Source: Prorocentrum cordatum (Eukaryota > Sar > Dinophyceae > Prorocentrales > Prorocentraceae). Taken from it: a stretch of DNA of 64,000 nt. Where the stretch lies: NCBI GenBank assembly GCA_963575745.1, contig CAUYUJ010015504.1:234199-298198 (forward strand), read 5' to 3'. Shown here in pieces: positions 10,601 through 20,959 of the stretch (its first letter is position 1; each line of letters opens with the position of its first letter). A program made the position numbers and the translations under genes. The notes beneath the pieces were generated by a model. It searched no databases. It saw only the letters and a program-made list of their open reading frames with translations, and was not told where the DNA came from.

Positions 10601-10881
10601 CGGTCAGCCCAGTGGGCTGGTCCCCTGCTGAGAAGGGGGTGAGATGAGATGTTCGGGATAGGTCCACGTCTCCAGTGTGGGCTGTCTAGCTATGCAGCGC
10701 CTTGGGTGAGATGTGGGGCGACCCCCGCCCCAGCGGGTGTTGCCCCAAGGTATTGCGGCCAAGGCCGGGCGCTGCGAGGTGAAACGGCCCCCTACGGGGA
10801 GCGGGCGGGGGAGGTGGAGGAGGTGGCGTAGGCCACTGGCCAGGAGGGCTGGGGGTGCGCTGACAGGCTGGCCGGGTCCTG

Positions 10882-11790
10882 CTAGCCCTGGGCATACGAG
10901 TCCTCCCTGCCTGACCATCGGGCGCGCTTGTCCGTGTATCGATCGTCCCCCCTGGGGGGGTAACGCTTACCTCTTCCTTTCCACTCCGTGTCCGTCCATG
11001 GGGCTTTCTGGTGGCCCCAGGAGTTCCACTCCTGCCAGTCCTGCCACTGGCTGGGGGCGGCTGAGCCGACGGCACCTGCCCATCGGTCATGCACGGCCGC
11101 CGCAGTGGCTGACCTGCCCTCTGCCGTCCATGGGGCGGGTCTACTGCTGCTGTCGGGACCGCGTTGAGCGTGCGCTCGGGATTCGCGGTGCATGAGCTTC
11201 ATGTGCTTGTCCTTGACTGACGACCAGTGGACGCTGAGTCCTAGGTCGCTGTCCATCTTGTAGGCGTCATGCCCTGCGTCGTTCCAAGCCTGGAGGAAAT
11301 CGTTGCACGACTCTACTGTGTTCAGTTTAGGGTCGTGTTTTTGGCTTCCGCCGAGCTCCTGCCTCAGGGCCGCCCTCTTCACCCATGCGGCCCAGATTCC
11401 GTTGAACGCTCCCCCCAGCGTCTCTTGCAGGCGTATTATCTCATCCTGTACGGGTTCCCTCCTCTCAACGTCTGCATCTGAAACGGAGCACATGTACATG
11501 GGGATGCCTCCCATGGGGTCGTTTGGGTCTTCGCGGGGGGCTGCATGGTCCTTACGTCTTTCCAGGGCGCCTCGTAGGTCTGCGCTCGCGCTGGGTCGCC
11601 TCTTGGGGATTTGGTGGCAAGGCCATCCCCATCCTTGGTGTCTTCCCACACGGGTCGCTGGCGGCCCTTGTCACCGCTCGAGCGGCTGAGGGTGCGGTCG
11701 TCCCTAGCGCCGCTGATGTTCCAGGTTGAGCTGCTTGCTCTTTGTGGGGTTGGTGGGGATACGCGAAGCGTTGAGAATTTCAACTTCTGT
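10882..11790 (-). pseudogene. Retroelement ORF1/Gag-like hypothetical protein, frame-broken
   Basis: Two minus-strand frames join to make one protein-like sequence. The first (about 11790-11560) reads Arg/Asp-rich text (NISGARDDRTLSRSSGDKGR). The second (about 11550-10882) has MGGIPMYMCSVSDADVERRE, a helical segment (QDEIIRLQETLGGAFNGIWA), HDPKLNTVESCNDFLQAWND and a basic, Trp/Gln-rich C-terminus (WQDWQEWNSWGHQKAPW, RGDDRYTDKRARW) typical of nucleic-acid-binding tails. No protease, polymerase or zinc knuckle follows within 2 kb. Helix-rich middle plus basic tail suggests a retroelement ORF1/Gag or an RNA-binding protein; a host exon cannot be excluded. One frame change lies near 11560. Confidence 0.4.
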
Positions 11791-11988
11791 GCCAACTTTC
11801 AAGGAACGGCCAGCGATGCGCCGTCGGCGTCCTCCATGCGGCTTCGACCTGTGTGCCAGGGCCGTGTCGGGGAAACGGCCAATGGAAAACGCGGAACATG
11901 TCTTCCGCAGGGGAGGGGGGGCGCCCCTTGAGCCCCCCCCCCCCCCCTTAAGAAGCGCCAGACAAGACCGTTGCGCCCTCCCCTACGC

Positions 11989-12015
11989 TTAGTGTTTAGG
12001 GTTTAGTGTTTAGGG
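11989..12015 (+). repeat. Interstitial telomere-like repeat (TTTAGGG type)
   Basis: Four consecutive heptamers alternate TTTAGTG and TTTAGGG, the first lacking its initial T. TTTAGGG is the plant/dinoflagellate-type telomere unit. It lies just downstream of a C tract and at the start of a CCAAGACGGCCC-type block. Confidence 0.7.
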
Positions 12016-12019
12016 GCCC

Positions 12020-12245
12020 CGGGATTGTCCCAGCGGGCCCAAGGCAGTCCGAGACGGCTCCCAGGACTCATGGAGAGGGGTCAAGAGGCCTCTCGAGTAG
12101 CCCAGGACGCCGCCACAGGGCCCAAAGACGACCCCAAGTTGGCGCCCGATGCCAGCTCGATAGCACCAGGGACTCCAGGGAGGCCCTCGTGGAGCTCCCG
12201 GGGGCCCCGAGAGGTCGCCAAGATGCCCCTAAAGGGCATCCGACA
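12020..12245 (+). repeat. CCAAGACGGCCC family, block 4
   Basis: Short diverged block with GGCCCAAGGCAGTCCGAGA, CAAGAGGCCTCTCGAG and CCCCGAGAGGTCGCCAAGA words. Confidence 0.7.
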
Positions 12246-12299
12246 TGGACCAAGATCGACTGAACACACGTCAAACGCGCAACTTTTGAACGATGTTCG

Positions 12300-12512
12300 A
12301 CGGGCTCGTCTAGAATAAACCGTGAACGAAGTAGTTCCGAGGGAACTCTCATCGGAAAGGGGGCGGCTGATGTCTGCTGAGTAGGGGACCATTGACGCCA
12401 TACCACTTCTGAGGCCCAGCTCGTTGACAAACTCTGTTGCTCATAGGTTTTGCGCTGTAGCGCCTTCTTCGGCTTCTGATAGAATGGCCTTGGCGCGGCC
12501 TCCAGAGGAGAT
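12300..12512 (-). CDS. Exon-like island, function unknown
   Basis: Minus-strand sequence free of repeats reads PLEAAPRPFYQKPKKALQRK, then EQQSLSTSWASEVVWRQW and PMRVPSELLRSRFILDEPVE before meeting a repeat block. Composition is protein-like, but a second minus-strand frame is also open over half of it. No domain recognised. It may be an isolated exon or retroelement debris. Confidence 0.25.
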
Positions 12513-12835
12513 CGTGGGACCTGTGAGTATGTGACATATAGATATACGAACACACATATATATACATATATCTATACTTTTAAATCATGTGTATGCTCCT
12601 CCGTACTTGTCTGTATTATATATGTGTCTATATGTCTGCCTGTCTGTCTGTTTGCCTGTCTGTCTGTCTGCCTGGCTATCTGTCTGCCTGCCTGTCTGCC
12701 TGTCTGCCTCTCTTTATCTATCTCGCTCTCTCTCTCTCTCGTTTCAATCTCTCTCTATGTATAGATTTGTGTCTCTCTCCCTTTTTGTTTTGGTTGGTCT
12801 CTCTCTCTCTGTCCCTCGTGGCCTATACGGCCTAC
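12513..12835 (+). repeat. (TA/CA)n and (CTGT/CT)n microsatellites
   Basis: An AT-rich ATATATA/ACACA stretch, then CTGTCTGTCTGCC tetranucleotide repeats at 12630-12710, then CT-rich repeats to 12815. Confidence 0.85.
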
Positions 12836-13605
12836 AGACAAACGGCATCGGGCTGTTGAGTGCCTAGAGCGCTATCCTGCTATCGAGTCAGGGATGAGCA
12901 GCGCGATGCTGCAGAACCACGGTTGGATCCACAACCGCCACCTGCCCCTCCTTTCTCCCTCCTCCTACCTTTCCTCCGCTTCACCGCACGAGCGCGGATT
13001 TACGTTTGCGCCTGCCCCTCGCCCGCCGTGGCCAGGTATGGGCACGCACGCAGCTCCTGGCGACAGTGGACGTATCGTCGCATTCCACAGGTCCTGCCCC
13101 CCCCGCCCAGGAGGAGGAGAAGGCGGAAATGAGACATGGCGTGTACACTTATATGTGTGGGCACGCCGCAATCGATGTCCAACCGTTCGTTTGATGCTGT
13201 GGACCAGTGTTATAAGAAACATGCAGCATGAAACATGCAGTCTCGATCTATGCAGGGTGAACATGCAGTCGGTTGCCATGTCTTGTGCCACGTGGCCTAC
13301 AACCATATGGTGTATGCACACATGTTACCCTGCGTGCGCTATGGTAGTGTAGTTTCAGATCATACCATTTCTGAATACACGCTAAATCAACACGTGGCGG
13401 TAAATCCACACGGCGGCTCCCCGTCCCCAACGCTGCCCACGCATCAGCGCCCCTTCCCGCAACGGGCGATGCAGCGCCGTTTGGGGCGCTATGTTGGATA
13501 CAGTGGTGGAAATGCGTCCCCCCGCACCCTCCCCACCGACCGCCTTCGCCCGCCTCCCTACGCCACTTGTATGACCCCTCTCGGGGTGGCATGCCTGCGG
13601 TTACA
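12836..13605. other. Spacer with small ACATGCAG repeat
   Basis: No gene recognised. Between 13210 and 13275, the words AACATGCAG or ATGCAG occur about five times. The remainder is unique with short antisense open frames. Confidence 0.4.
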
Positions 13606-13790
13606 AAGAACCATGACTGCGGTGTCTGCGATCTCGTCAAGATGCACAGGCGATGCCTGTACCCCATTGTTGGACGCGCCCGCGGTGCCTGCGCCGCGCC
13701 ATGCGCGGTGCCTGCGCTGATGAACGCCAATGCCCGCGGCGCCTGCGCTAATGCAGCGGCGCGCAAGCGATGCCTGCACACGTTTTTTTT
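13606..13790 (+). repeat. GATGCCTGYRC/GGTGCCTGCGC short tandem repeat
   Basis: Irregular tandem repeat of about 25-35 bp carrying GGCGATGCCTG, CGCGGTGCCTGCGC and CGGCGCCTGCGC. Confidence 0.65.
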
Positions 13791-14760
13791 CAACAAGGTG
13801 AAATCGCACAACGCCTGTAGAATGAACCATGCGTAGGGCCGCAACAGTAAAATACGACGTTGGGCGACTCTCCCTAGGATGAACCCGCGTCTCGCTAATT
13901 TAATGCCGAGCACATTCTGCAGAAACGCCTCTGTGGGTGCCACACCCTGGGGGAGGAGCAGAAGAGGTCTTCGGGCGAAGCGAAGGCGAGAGAGATGGAG
14001 GAGCAGGAGGAGGGGGGATGAGAAAAGTTATCTTCTTTTGCTTCCTCGTCCTTCTCCCTCTCTTGGAAGAGGGGGATGATGGGACGAAGGACGAGCAAGA
14101 AGAGGAAGCAGAGGCCGCGACGCGGTGCAAAACGGGCAGGGGAAGGGTTGCCTGAGAAAGGGTGCGGCAACCGACGCCGAACGCTCTTCTTACTTCTCCT
14201 CCACCTCCTTCTCATTTTCCATGTTCGACCTCATCCGCACTTCCTCCTGCAGCCACCCCTTCTCCATCATCCTCCTCTCCTTCTTCAACCACCTGTATAA
14301 GGAGTGAGAGGATGACAATGATAATGGTGATGCTGATGATGATAACGATGAGGAGGAAGGGGAGGAGGAAGAGGCCGGCGAGCAAGATGGTGAAGCGATG
14401 CTCACGAGAGGCGGTCGAAGTGGGCCCACACTTGTGGGGAGGATGGTGGCCCGCATTGGATACGTGGCACTCGCCTTCCTGCCTGCCCGCACTGATGATA
14501 AGAGCGGCGCGTGAACGTGCCAACTCCTCCTTGTCTTTCTCTGATCCTCCTCCTCGTCCACATGTGCTCCTCCTCCTCGTCCTTATGAACACTTGCACTT
14601 GTGATTGCTATGCTGTTTCTCCGGCGCCTCCCTGCTCACGCTGTTTCTCCAGACCGCGCGCGCACATGTCTCAGACCACTGGTGAATGAGCAGCCGATGA
14701 CACACCATTGGCACACATTAGCACGCAACTGGCTGGTGCCTATCTTACGCCCTACCAGGA
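13791..14760. other. Low-complexity spacer, no gene called
   Basis: Contains CTTCTTCC-type pyrimidine stretches (14035-14290) and a GAT-type tract (14310-14360). Open frames are short and overlap antisense. Confidence 0.4.
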
Positions 14761-14794
14761 GCGCTACAGTGTGCTGGTGAATGGCGATTGAACG

Positions 14795-15245
14795 AAGGCG
14801 ATATAGAGGGGGAGGGGGAGGGGAGGAGGGACGGCGAATGCGCATGACTGGAAGAAGATGGGGGAAGAGCAGGATGAAGATGAGGCAACGAGATTGAGGA
14901 GAGGAGTGCGGGGCGGGGAAGCATAATGAGGAGGAGGAGGAGGCGGAGCAGTAGGAGGATGAGTTGGAGCATCATGAGGGTAGGTAGGAAAGGAGAGGAA
15001 GACATGGAGGACCAGTAGGAGGAGAGGATGATGGGGATGAGGAGGAGGACGAGCAATAGCAGGAGGAGGAGGAGGAGGAGGATGAAAGGATGGAAGTTCG
15101 AGGAGGAGGGTGAAGCCAGGGAAGAAGGGGAACACTGCAGAGAAAGGGGAGCGGAGAGGGGTAGGAGGCGAAGGATGAGAAGGAGGATGAGGACAAGGAA
15201 GAGCAGCTGCAGCAACAACAGGGGGGGGGAAGGGGGGGCGGAAAG
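14795..15245 (+). repeat. GGA-rich low-complexity tract
   Basis: Degenerate GGA/GAGGAT repeat of about 450 bp with its purest part at 14928-15080. It produces long Ser/Leu/Pro-type frames on the minus strand that are not genes. Confidence 0.85.
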
Positions 15246-15539
15246 GAGGGGATGTCTTCATGGCGTAGTCCTGGTCCTCTTCCGTCGCTCCCTCCTCCCC
15301 CCCGTCTCCTCTAGCTGCCGTCCCAGCCCGAGGCTTTGGGTGCATGTTCCAGGAACCTGCGAGCCTCTCGGGACTGCCCCTAGACGCGCCGACCCGCCAT
15401 TCCAGCGCCTGGACGGCCGTGCCCCAACAGGGGACGTTCGCCACCACGCGCGGCACATTCAAGCCAGCGTGGCACCGCCGCCTGAGAGCACAGAGGGGGA
15501 TCGCCAGAGCGTTCCTCCGCATTGCAGCAGCCAGAGAGT

Positions 15540-16289
15540 TGCCCGACCAACACCGCAGCTCGATGGCGCAGTCCAGCTCCAGTCAGCCAGCCAGTCGTCC
15601 TCAGGCAAAATTTTGGTCATGCAGCAAGTGCCAGAGGACGAATCTATATTCCCGTAAGAAGTGCAGATTCTGTGTGCCAGAGCCAAACAACAGCAGAGAC
15701 AGCGTCCCAGAAGAAGTTGACTCGTCGCCGCCGTGGATATACCAGTCTCGCACAAGGAAGCCACAGTGGTCCACGAGCTGGACTCACCACTCACCAAGGG
15801 CAATGGTGGCAAGAAGACGCAGCAGGAGGAGGACCACGCCCGAGACGGGACAGGTCAGCACATGCTCCTGACAGGAAGTCGAAGGACCAGCTCACGCCAC
15901 CACTGCCTCGACCAGCTCAGCCGGAGGAGGCCATGAAGCATCGATTATGGTTGCCAATGCCCACATCGAAGAAGGGTATCATTGCTCATGGAGACCAATT
16001 GAAGATCAGCCTCGACGGGCTGGAGAAGCAGATCAACAGCGCCTACCAGACAGGTCAGAGATCGGCCCGCATCGCAGAGCCGGGGTTGCTGGGGCCGCTG
16101 GGGCCGCCGGGGCCGCCGGGGCCGCCGGGGCCGCCGGGGCCGCCGGGGTCGCTGGGGCCGCCGGGGTCGCCGGGGCCGCCGGGGCCACCAGGGAAGCCGG
16201 GGCCGCGGGGGCCGCCGGGGCCGCCAGGGCCGCCGGACCGGCCCCACAGCCGGAGCATCATGCCTGCTTCGTCCTCGATCGTATCCTGA
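15540..16289 (+). mobile_element. LINE 5' fragment with RanBP2-type zinc finger
   Basis: A plus-strand frame opens near 15562 ([14 protein letters not shown]) and encodes [18 protein letters not shown] followed by RFC, the W-x-C-x2-C-x10-C-x2-C pattern of RanBP2-type zinc fingers. The complete LINE at 35.5-42.8 kb carries the same kind of finger near its N-terminus (WDCPKCGAKKNWGSRRTC). The frame then changes. The second frame reads [20 protein letters not shown], a short helical segment, before a Gly-Pro-Pro run that ends at 16289. No endonuclease or reverse transcriptase follows. Interpretation: the 5' end of another LINE copy with at least one frameshift, truncated downstream. A host zinc-finger exon is the alternative. 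Confidence 0.5.
16083..16240 (+). repeat. GGGGCCGCC nonamer repeat (collagen-like coding)
   Basis: About 17 units of a 9-bp repeat GGGGCCGCC with variants. In one frame it reads as (Gly-Pro-Pro)n, a collagen-like tract; in another as Gly-Ala-Ala. It is the 3' portion of the LINE-like fragment frame. Confidence 0.85.
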
Positions 16290-16394
16290 TTGGGGTTATG
16301 TGATTCTTACCTGCAACGTGTATTTCGTGCAACCCCCAAGGCAAGGGGGAGAAGCGTGCGTCCTGCATGAATCGCGAGGGCGTATCGAGGGATC

Positions 16395-16592
16395 GCTTGA
16401 TTTCCCAAATAAACCTGGAGGAAATCCACAGCGAGAGCGTTATTCCTGAGTGTCGATGGCGCGGCGTCTGAATAAACTGTGAAGAATTCCCACGCGACAA
16501 TGCGATTTCGGAATAGCCTGTGAGGAAATCCCGCGCGAGAACACGATTTGGGAATGAACTGTGAGGCGGTATCAAGCGGGAGCCGTTGTTGT
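16395..16592 (+). repeat. ~55-bp tandem repeat, about 4 units
   Basis: Units carry AATAAACTGTGAGGAAATCC, GCGCGAGA and a GATTT-type ending. Cores lie near 16408, 16470, 16516 and 16553. Confidence 0.7.
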
Positions 16593-17021
16593 TATAAAGT
16601 GGGGGCCACGTGCCTAGTTTGGTGACCCCCTCGTTTTCCCTTGTAAAAGAACAAGGTGCAAGCACCAGGAGAAATAATTGATTAATTGAATAATAGAATG
16701 GTTACCGCGCCAGGGGGTTCACGAAATATTTTCTTTCGAACTGAAACCCAACAACAATAATCCGCACCGCCGACGCGCACTTCAGCCACACACCCGCGGA
16801 CAGTGAATGACCGTTCGGCCCCCTCACGCTGACGAGGGTGGAACTACAACAAGGAGGGAAGGAGGAGGCGAGGGGGAGGGACGAGGGGAATGAACTGGAG
16901 GAGAGCGAGGGATGGAGGGGAAATGGAGGAAAAGAGTGCAGGGAAAGGCAAGGAGGGATGGAAGGGGGAAGTGAGGGGAGAGCAGGTGGGGAAGGGGGAA
17001 GAGGACACGGCGGGCAGTGGG
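16593..17021. other. Spacer with GGGA-rich tract
   Basis: The region 16840-17010 is G/A-rich low-complexity DNA. It is the 3' flank of the TPR-like gene on the minus strand. Confidence 0.5.
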
Positions 17022-17621
17022 CTACAGCTCTTGGCTTGCCTTTGCCTTCGCCCACCTTTCCAGGCTGCTCTGTTCCCACTGGTACAGCAGGAAGACCACG
17101 CAGAGAATCGCGAAAACTTTGGCGCCCATGAGGGCGTACATGAACAGCCGGTCTATTTTTGCACCGGGGCGCTCCCTCTGCTCGAGGGCGTCGTCGAATA
17201 TCCGCAGCTGGTCTTTGTCGCAAGAGCCGGCCATGCTCTCCACTGCATGCTTCGCCGGCTCGTAAGCTCCCGCCTTTTGCAGATCGAACATCGTCAGCGC
17301 GAGCACCTTCAACGAGCTCTGAAAAGTTTCCCTCTCAATGGCCCTCGAGAAGAATCTCATCGCACCCTCCAGGTCGTTATTGCAGGCATGCACACGGCAA
17401 GCCAGTAGCAGATAGGCCTGGAACTCATCCGGTGCCTCCGGCTCGTCTATGTCCTTGAGCACAGCCATGGCCTGCTTGTGCTTCCGCAGGTAATACGAGA
17501 CCTCGCACAGCTTCAGCAGGAAGCAGAGCCGCACGCCTGGGTCCTCGATCTCGCCCGCGCGTTTCCAGCCCCGGAGCAAGGCGATCTCGCACTTGTCCCA
17601 TTGCGCCTCCCGGCTTCCCGA
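17022..17621 (-). CDS. TPR-like repeat protein with C-terminal membrane anchor (partial)
   Basis: This is one of the best protein-coding regions in the window. The minus-strand frame stays open from an in-frame stop at about 17622 to a TAG or TAA-type stop at 17022, about 199 codons. No initiator ATG is obvious, so the 5' part is probably an upstream exon. Possible acceptor AGs lie at 17614 and 17607. The sequence has helix-turn-helix pairs typical of tetratricopeptide repeats: VRLCFLLKLCEVSYYLRK, FQAYLLLACRVHACNNDLEG, and LKVLALTMFDLQKAGAYEPA. A ~24-residue hydrophobic segment (LFMYALMGAKVFAILCVVFL) follows about 40 residues before the end, then a short basic tail. By analogy it may be a tail-anchored scaffold on an organelle membrane. 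The specific family is not recognised. Confidence 0.65.
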   Translation of the reverse strand, partial: SGSREAQWDKCEIALLRGWKRAGEIEDPGVRLCFLLKLCEVSYYLRKHKQAMAVLKDIDEPEAPDEFQAYLLLACRVHACNNDLEGAMRFFSRAIERETFQSSLKVLALTMFDLQKAGAYEPAKHAVESMAGSCDKDQLRIFDDALEQRERPGAKIDRLFMYALMGAKVFAILCVVFLLYQWEQSSLERWAKAKASQEL

Positions 17622-17734
17622 TCAAGCGAAATCGCCTCTGACAAGATCGCTCGCGCATCGCTCTGGCTTGCCTGGGAATCTTCCGCTTCCCGCTGTGACG
17701 CCAGGCGTTTTGTAGTGAGCTTCGGCGGTCGGTG

Positions 17735-17739
17735 GCGCG

Positions 17740-17773
<34 letters not shown>

Positions 17774-17800
17774 GTTTCTCTTCCTCGGCATTTTCACGTA
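17735..17800 (+). repeat. (CT)n microsatellite
   Basis: Short CT-rich tract upstream of the TPR-like gene on the minus strand. Confidence 0.8.
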
Positions 17801-17980
17801 AATGTGAATACAGATGTGTATCTATCTCTCTCTTTCCCCCTGTCTCAACACACAGACAAGTCACCGTCGTGCTCTCACGCCGCCTCCGGCTCTTCTCGCG
17901 CCCCATGTGGGAGACCCAGAATTCCCACCTGCCCAAAATCAGTTTTATTTACGGCGGGGATAGAAACAGGGAGCGGCGAC

Positions 17981-18063
17981 GCCACCACCACCACCACCAC
18001 CACCACCACCACCACCACCACCACCACCACCACCACCACCACCACCACCACCACCACCACCAG
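17981..18063 (+). repeat. (CAC)n microsatellite
   Basis: About 27 uninterrupted CAC units. One plus-strand frame reads polyhistidine, continuing into REELWRCGPPRSKHP. Without other evidence I do not call this a gene. Confidence 0.95.
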
Positions 18064-18885
18064 CGCGAGGAGCTCTGGCGGTGTGGTCCCCCTCGCTCGA
18101 AACATCCCCTATCCCCAGCGCGGGGAGGCGTCGTGGACTCCCTCGCTGGAGGTGCCCCCCACGGTGGTGGTCTCGCCCCTCCTTTTTTTCAGGAGGAGTT
18201 CTCGGGGGAGGGGGTGGACTGTCACAGCAACAGCGCATCACAAGGAAACCAGCGCGATGCCGCATGCCATGCCCCTCAAAAGCGAAAACCCGGTGAAGCG
18301 GAGGACGGGAGTAGGACCCGCCTCTCCTCGCACCCGTCCCCGGCCCTCTCCCGGATATCTCAACTACTCCCCAGACCTCTCCCCCGTCCCGCCCACTCCC
18401 GCTGAACCCCCCGTCGCCTAGGAACCGATACTATCGCAAGTGGGTCTTGGAATTGACGCGTGTTTCGACCTAGAGACCGGAAGACGTTCGCAGGCGGTCC
18501 CACTTCCGATGGCTTGGCGCGTGGGAAGACACAGGCCGCGCACAGGCGGGAGCGAAACTTCCAAAAAAACAACCTGGCGCGGCGCTTCAGCGAGAGCACG
18601 GCTCAACGCTCCTGGGAGCGGTCAGCTTCCAAATCCTTTTGGCGAAGACAAGGCGTGCGCCGCGCCGACGGAACCGTGCCACTTCCAGGCGAAACCTGCG
18701 CGGCGCTTGCGCGAGAGGGGCATTTCGCCCGTTCGCGCGGCCCGCCTCAATGACCGGGTGATCTAACATTACGCGCTGCTCCCAAGCGGCCGCGATACTT
18801 TCAGCCTAAATCTGCACGGATCATGCACGAGAGCTGCATTTCGTCGGCTCGTGCGCGTACCCGTTGCTGACGAATCCCACCCACC
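18064..18885. other. Spacer, weak similarity to GCGCGGCGCT satellite
   Basis: From 18540 to 18740 there are isolated words (GCGCGGCGCTT, AACCTGCGCGGCGC) resembling the ~80-bp satellite but without regular spacing. No gene recognised. Confidence 0.35.
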
Positions 18886-19362
18886 CTTTAGGGCGTAAGT
18901 GGTTTAGCGGGTTTCCTCCTCAACACACTCTTCTTCCCTTCGGAACTCCCCCATACCTCCCACCCCTGGGGGGAGGTGGAGGGTCGTTGGGGCGTCCAAG
19001 ATGGCCTTGACGAAAAATCAAAAATGATTGATGTTAATTCGGTTTGGAGGCCATGTTGGCCCCCGTGGGGGGAAGGGGGGTGCTGATTGAGTAACCCCAT
19101 TTTTGGATCAACCTCTTCCAAATGCCCCCCAAAGCTCTCAACAGAGCCCCAAGAGGCGCCCAGGAGGCCCCCACAGGCTCCCAACAGGCCCCCAAGAGGC
19201 CCCCAAGAAGCTTCAAGAAGCTCCCCCGAGACACCCAAGACGCTCCAAGATGCCCCCAGGAACGCAAAGAAGCACCAAAAACGCCCCAGCAGGACACAGG
19301 TAAGCTCTCAAGAGACATCAGAAAAGACTCCGAGAGGTATCCGAGAGGCCTCTGGCCATTCT
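18886..19362 (+). repeat. CCAAGAGGCCCC family, block 5
   Basis: From 19110 to 19350 there are dense CCCCAAGAGGCGCCC, CAAGAAGCTTCAAGAAG and CCAAGACGCTCCAAGATG words. The preceding 200 bp is a less repetitive border. Confidence 0.75.
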
Positions 19363-19870
19363 GCTTGCTCTCCCCCTCCTCCTCCTCCTCCTCCGCATGT
19401 TCCTCCGCGTACTGTTTTTTACACACAGGATTCCCATGACATGGGTTTTTCGCATGGGTTTTGGTTCGAAATGGTGCTCCCGCTGAAACGCTGGCCCCAT
19501 TTCTGCGCCTCTGGTTGTTCCAAATCGTGCTCCCGCTGTAGCGCGGGAGTTTTCGGTACTTCCAAATTAAGCCCCAAAATCTAAAAAATGCCCCCCCCCC
19601 CCCCCACACCCGGAAAAAACCATCGGAAGTGATTACACATTCGGTGTCGATTCGTTCATGTTTTGGGCCGCGGAAGCCCCCCCCACTTTGGGGCGTCGTC
19701 GTTTTCAGGAAGTATCAGCCCCGTTTCTGCAAAGGCGATGTTGAAAGCAGAACCAGCGGGTGCTCTACATCAGCCTGGCCTTGTGTGGAACTTTTCGGGG
19801 AGCCACGACTCCAGACCGGCCCAGACCTTTCGAAGACGATCCACTTACCCTCCATGCAACCTGGCGCCAT
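19363..19870. other. Spacer with short CCT tract and ~66-bp duplication
   Basis: A CCT tract lies at 19373-19393. A duplicated unit (GGTGCTCCCGCTG / CGTGCTCCCGCTG) lies near 19471 and 19528. The rest is unrecognised. Confidence 0.5.
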
Positions 19871-20045
19871 GCCATGACATGCTGTGCGGTGGTGTGTTCT
19901 GCGCCGCTGTGCGATGCCATACTTTGAGCTGCAATGCTTTGTGATCCGATGCTTCACTGCGCAATGCCACGCCATGCTATGGCATGCTACGCTCTGCCGT
20001 GCTCTTATACGCCATGCCATGCCGTGCTCTACAATGCACCGCGTG
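19862..20045 (+). repeat. ATGCC-rich pentamer-like repeat
   Basis: Irregular repeats of ATGCCATGCC, ATGCTATGGCATGC and GCAATGC. It looks like a decayed short tandem repeat. Confidence 0.7.
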
Positions 20046-20164
20046 CCCTCTCGCAATCATTGCCCTGCTCGACATCCGACTGTGCGAATAGACAGGACAA
20101 CTACGCCATGGTAAGGGATGGGAGAAAGGGATAGGACGTCAGGTATGACGCGAGCGCACCTAGC

Positions 20165-20280
20165 TTGCACCCTCCCCCTCCCCCTCCTCCTCGCCCTCCT
20201 GTTTCTCCTCCTATCCCTCCTCCTCCTCCCTCCCTCCACCTCGTCGCTCCTCCATCCTCCTCCATCCTCTCCCTTTTGGG
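20165..20280 (+). repeat. CCT-rich microsatellite
   Basis: Pyrimidine tract with CTCCTCCTC units. Confidence 0.8.
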
Positions 20281-20958
20281 CCGTGACGTCTTCCCTTGCT
20301 CGCTATTCCGCTGCACGCTCCTCCACGTCCCTGATCAGGGCAACTCGCCCGGGCATCGCTTATTGGATGGGCTGGAAGGGTTACGCGAAGCGTCTAGAAT
20401 TGGCGAACGAAAGTGGGCGCGGCGCCGAAGGAAGCGCAACGTTCTGAACAAATACGTTCGGCGAGAAAGGCATGTCCCTCGTTCGCGCGCAAAGTGCGCC
20501 GCGACCAGTTCCCGCCATGGCATTTTCGCAACGTTGGCGACAGATCGGCCATGGCGAGAACGAGGACATCGGCATTGATTTGGGTGTTGGTGGGTTGGGC
20601 GGGAACTCCCAAATGTGACCCTATTTCGCCCGGCTCGGTGACACGATGATATAACGCAGATAAGCACATATATACATATATGTAGATGTGTGCATATACA
20701 AGGCTGCATTGGCGCTGCGCGCCATGCACCTTGGTCCTCTGAGTTTCGCACGCAAGCGGGGTACGTGCGTGCGTGAATGCGCGCATGCATGTTACACGCG
20801 CGCGCATGCACGCTCTGCACATATATCTATGTGTATACCACACATGTATACTGTTGTATACGCGTACACATGTTACAGCTAAACATGTGTATGTATATGT
20901 ATATGTCAATCGCAGGTGTTTGTTGGTGCACGCACCTAGATGTAATTATGGGTGCGCA
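20281..20958. other. Spacer with purine-pyrimidine alternating tract
   Basis: From 20660 to 20920 it is rich in alternating ATATATA, GCGCGCATGC and GTATATGTAT, sequence able to form Z-DNA or cruciforms. No gene recognised. Confidence 0.5.
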
Positions 20959-20959
20959 T

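Noticed and set aside
16083-16240. Collagen gene
   Set aside because: The GPP run is a nonamer repeat about 50 residues long attached to a zinc-finger fragment, without collagen flanking domains.
17981-18405. Poly-His protein
   Set aside because: The His run is a CAC microsatellite and no domain is seen on either side.
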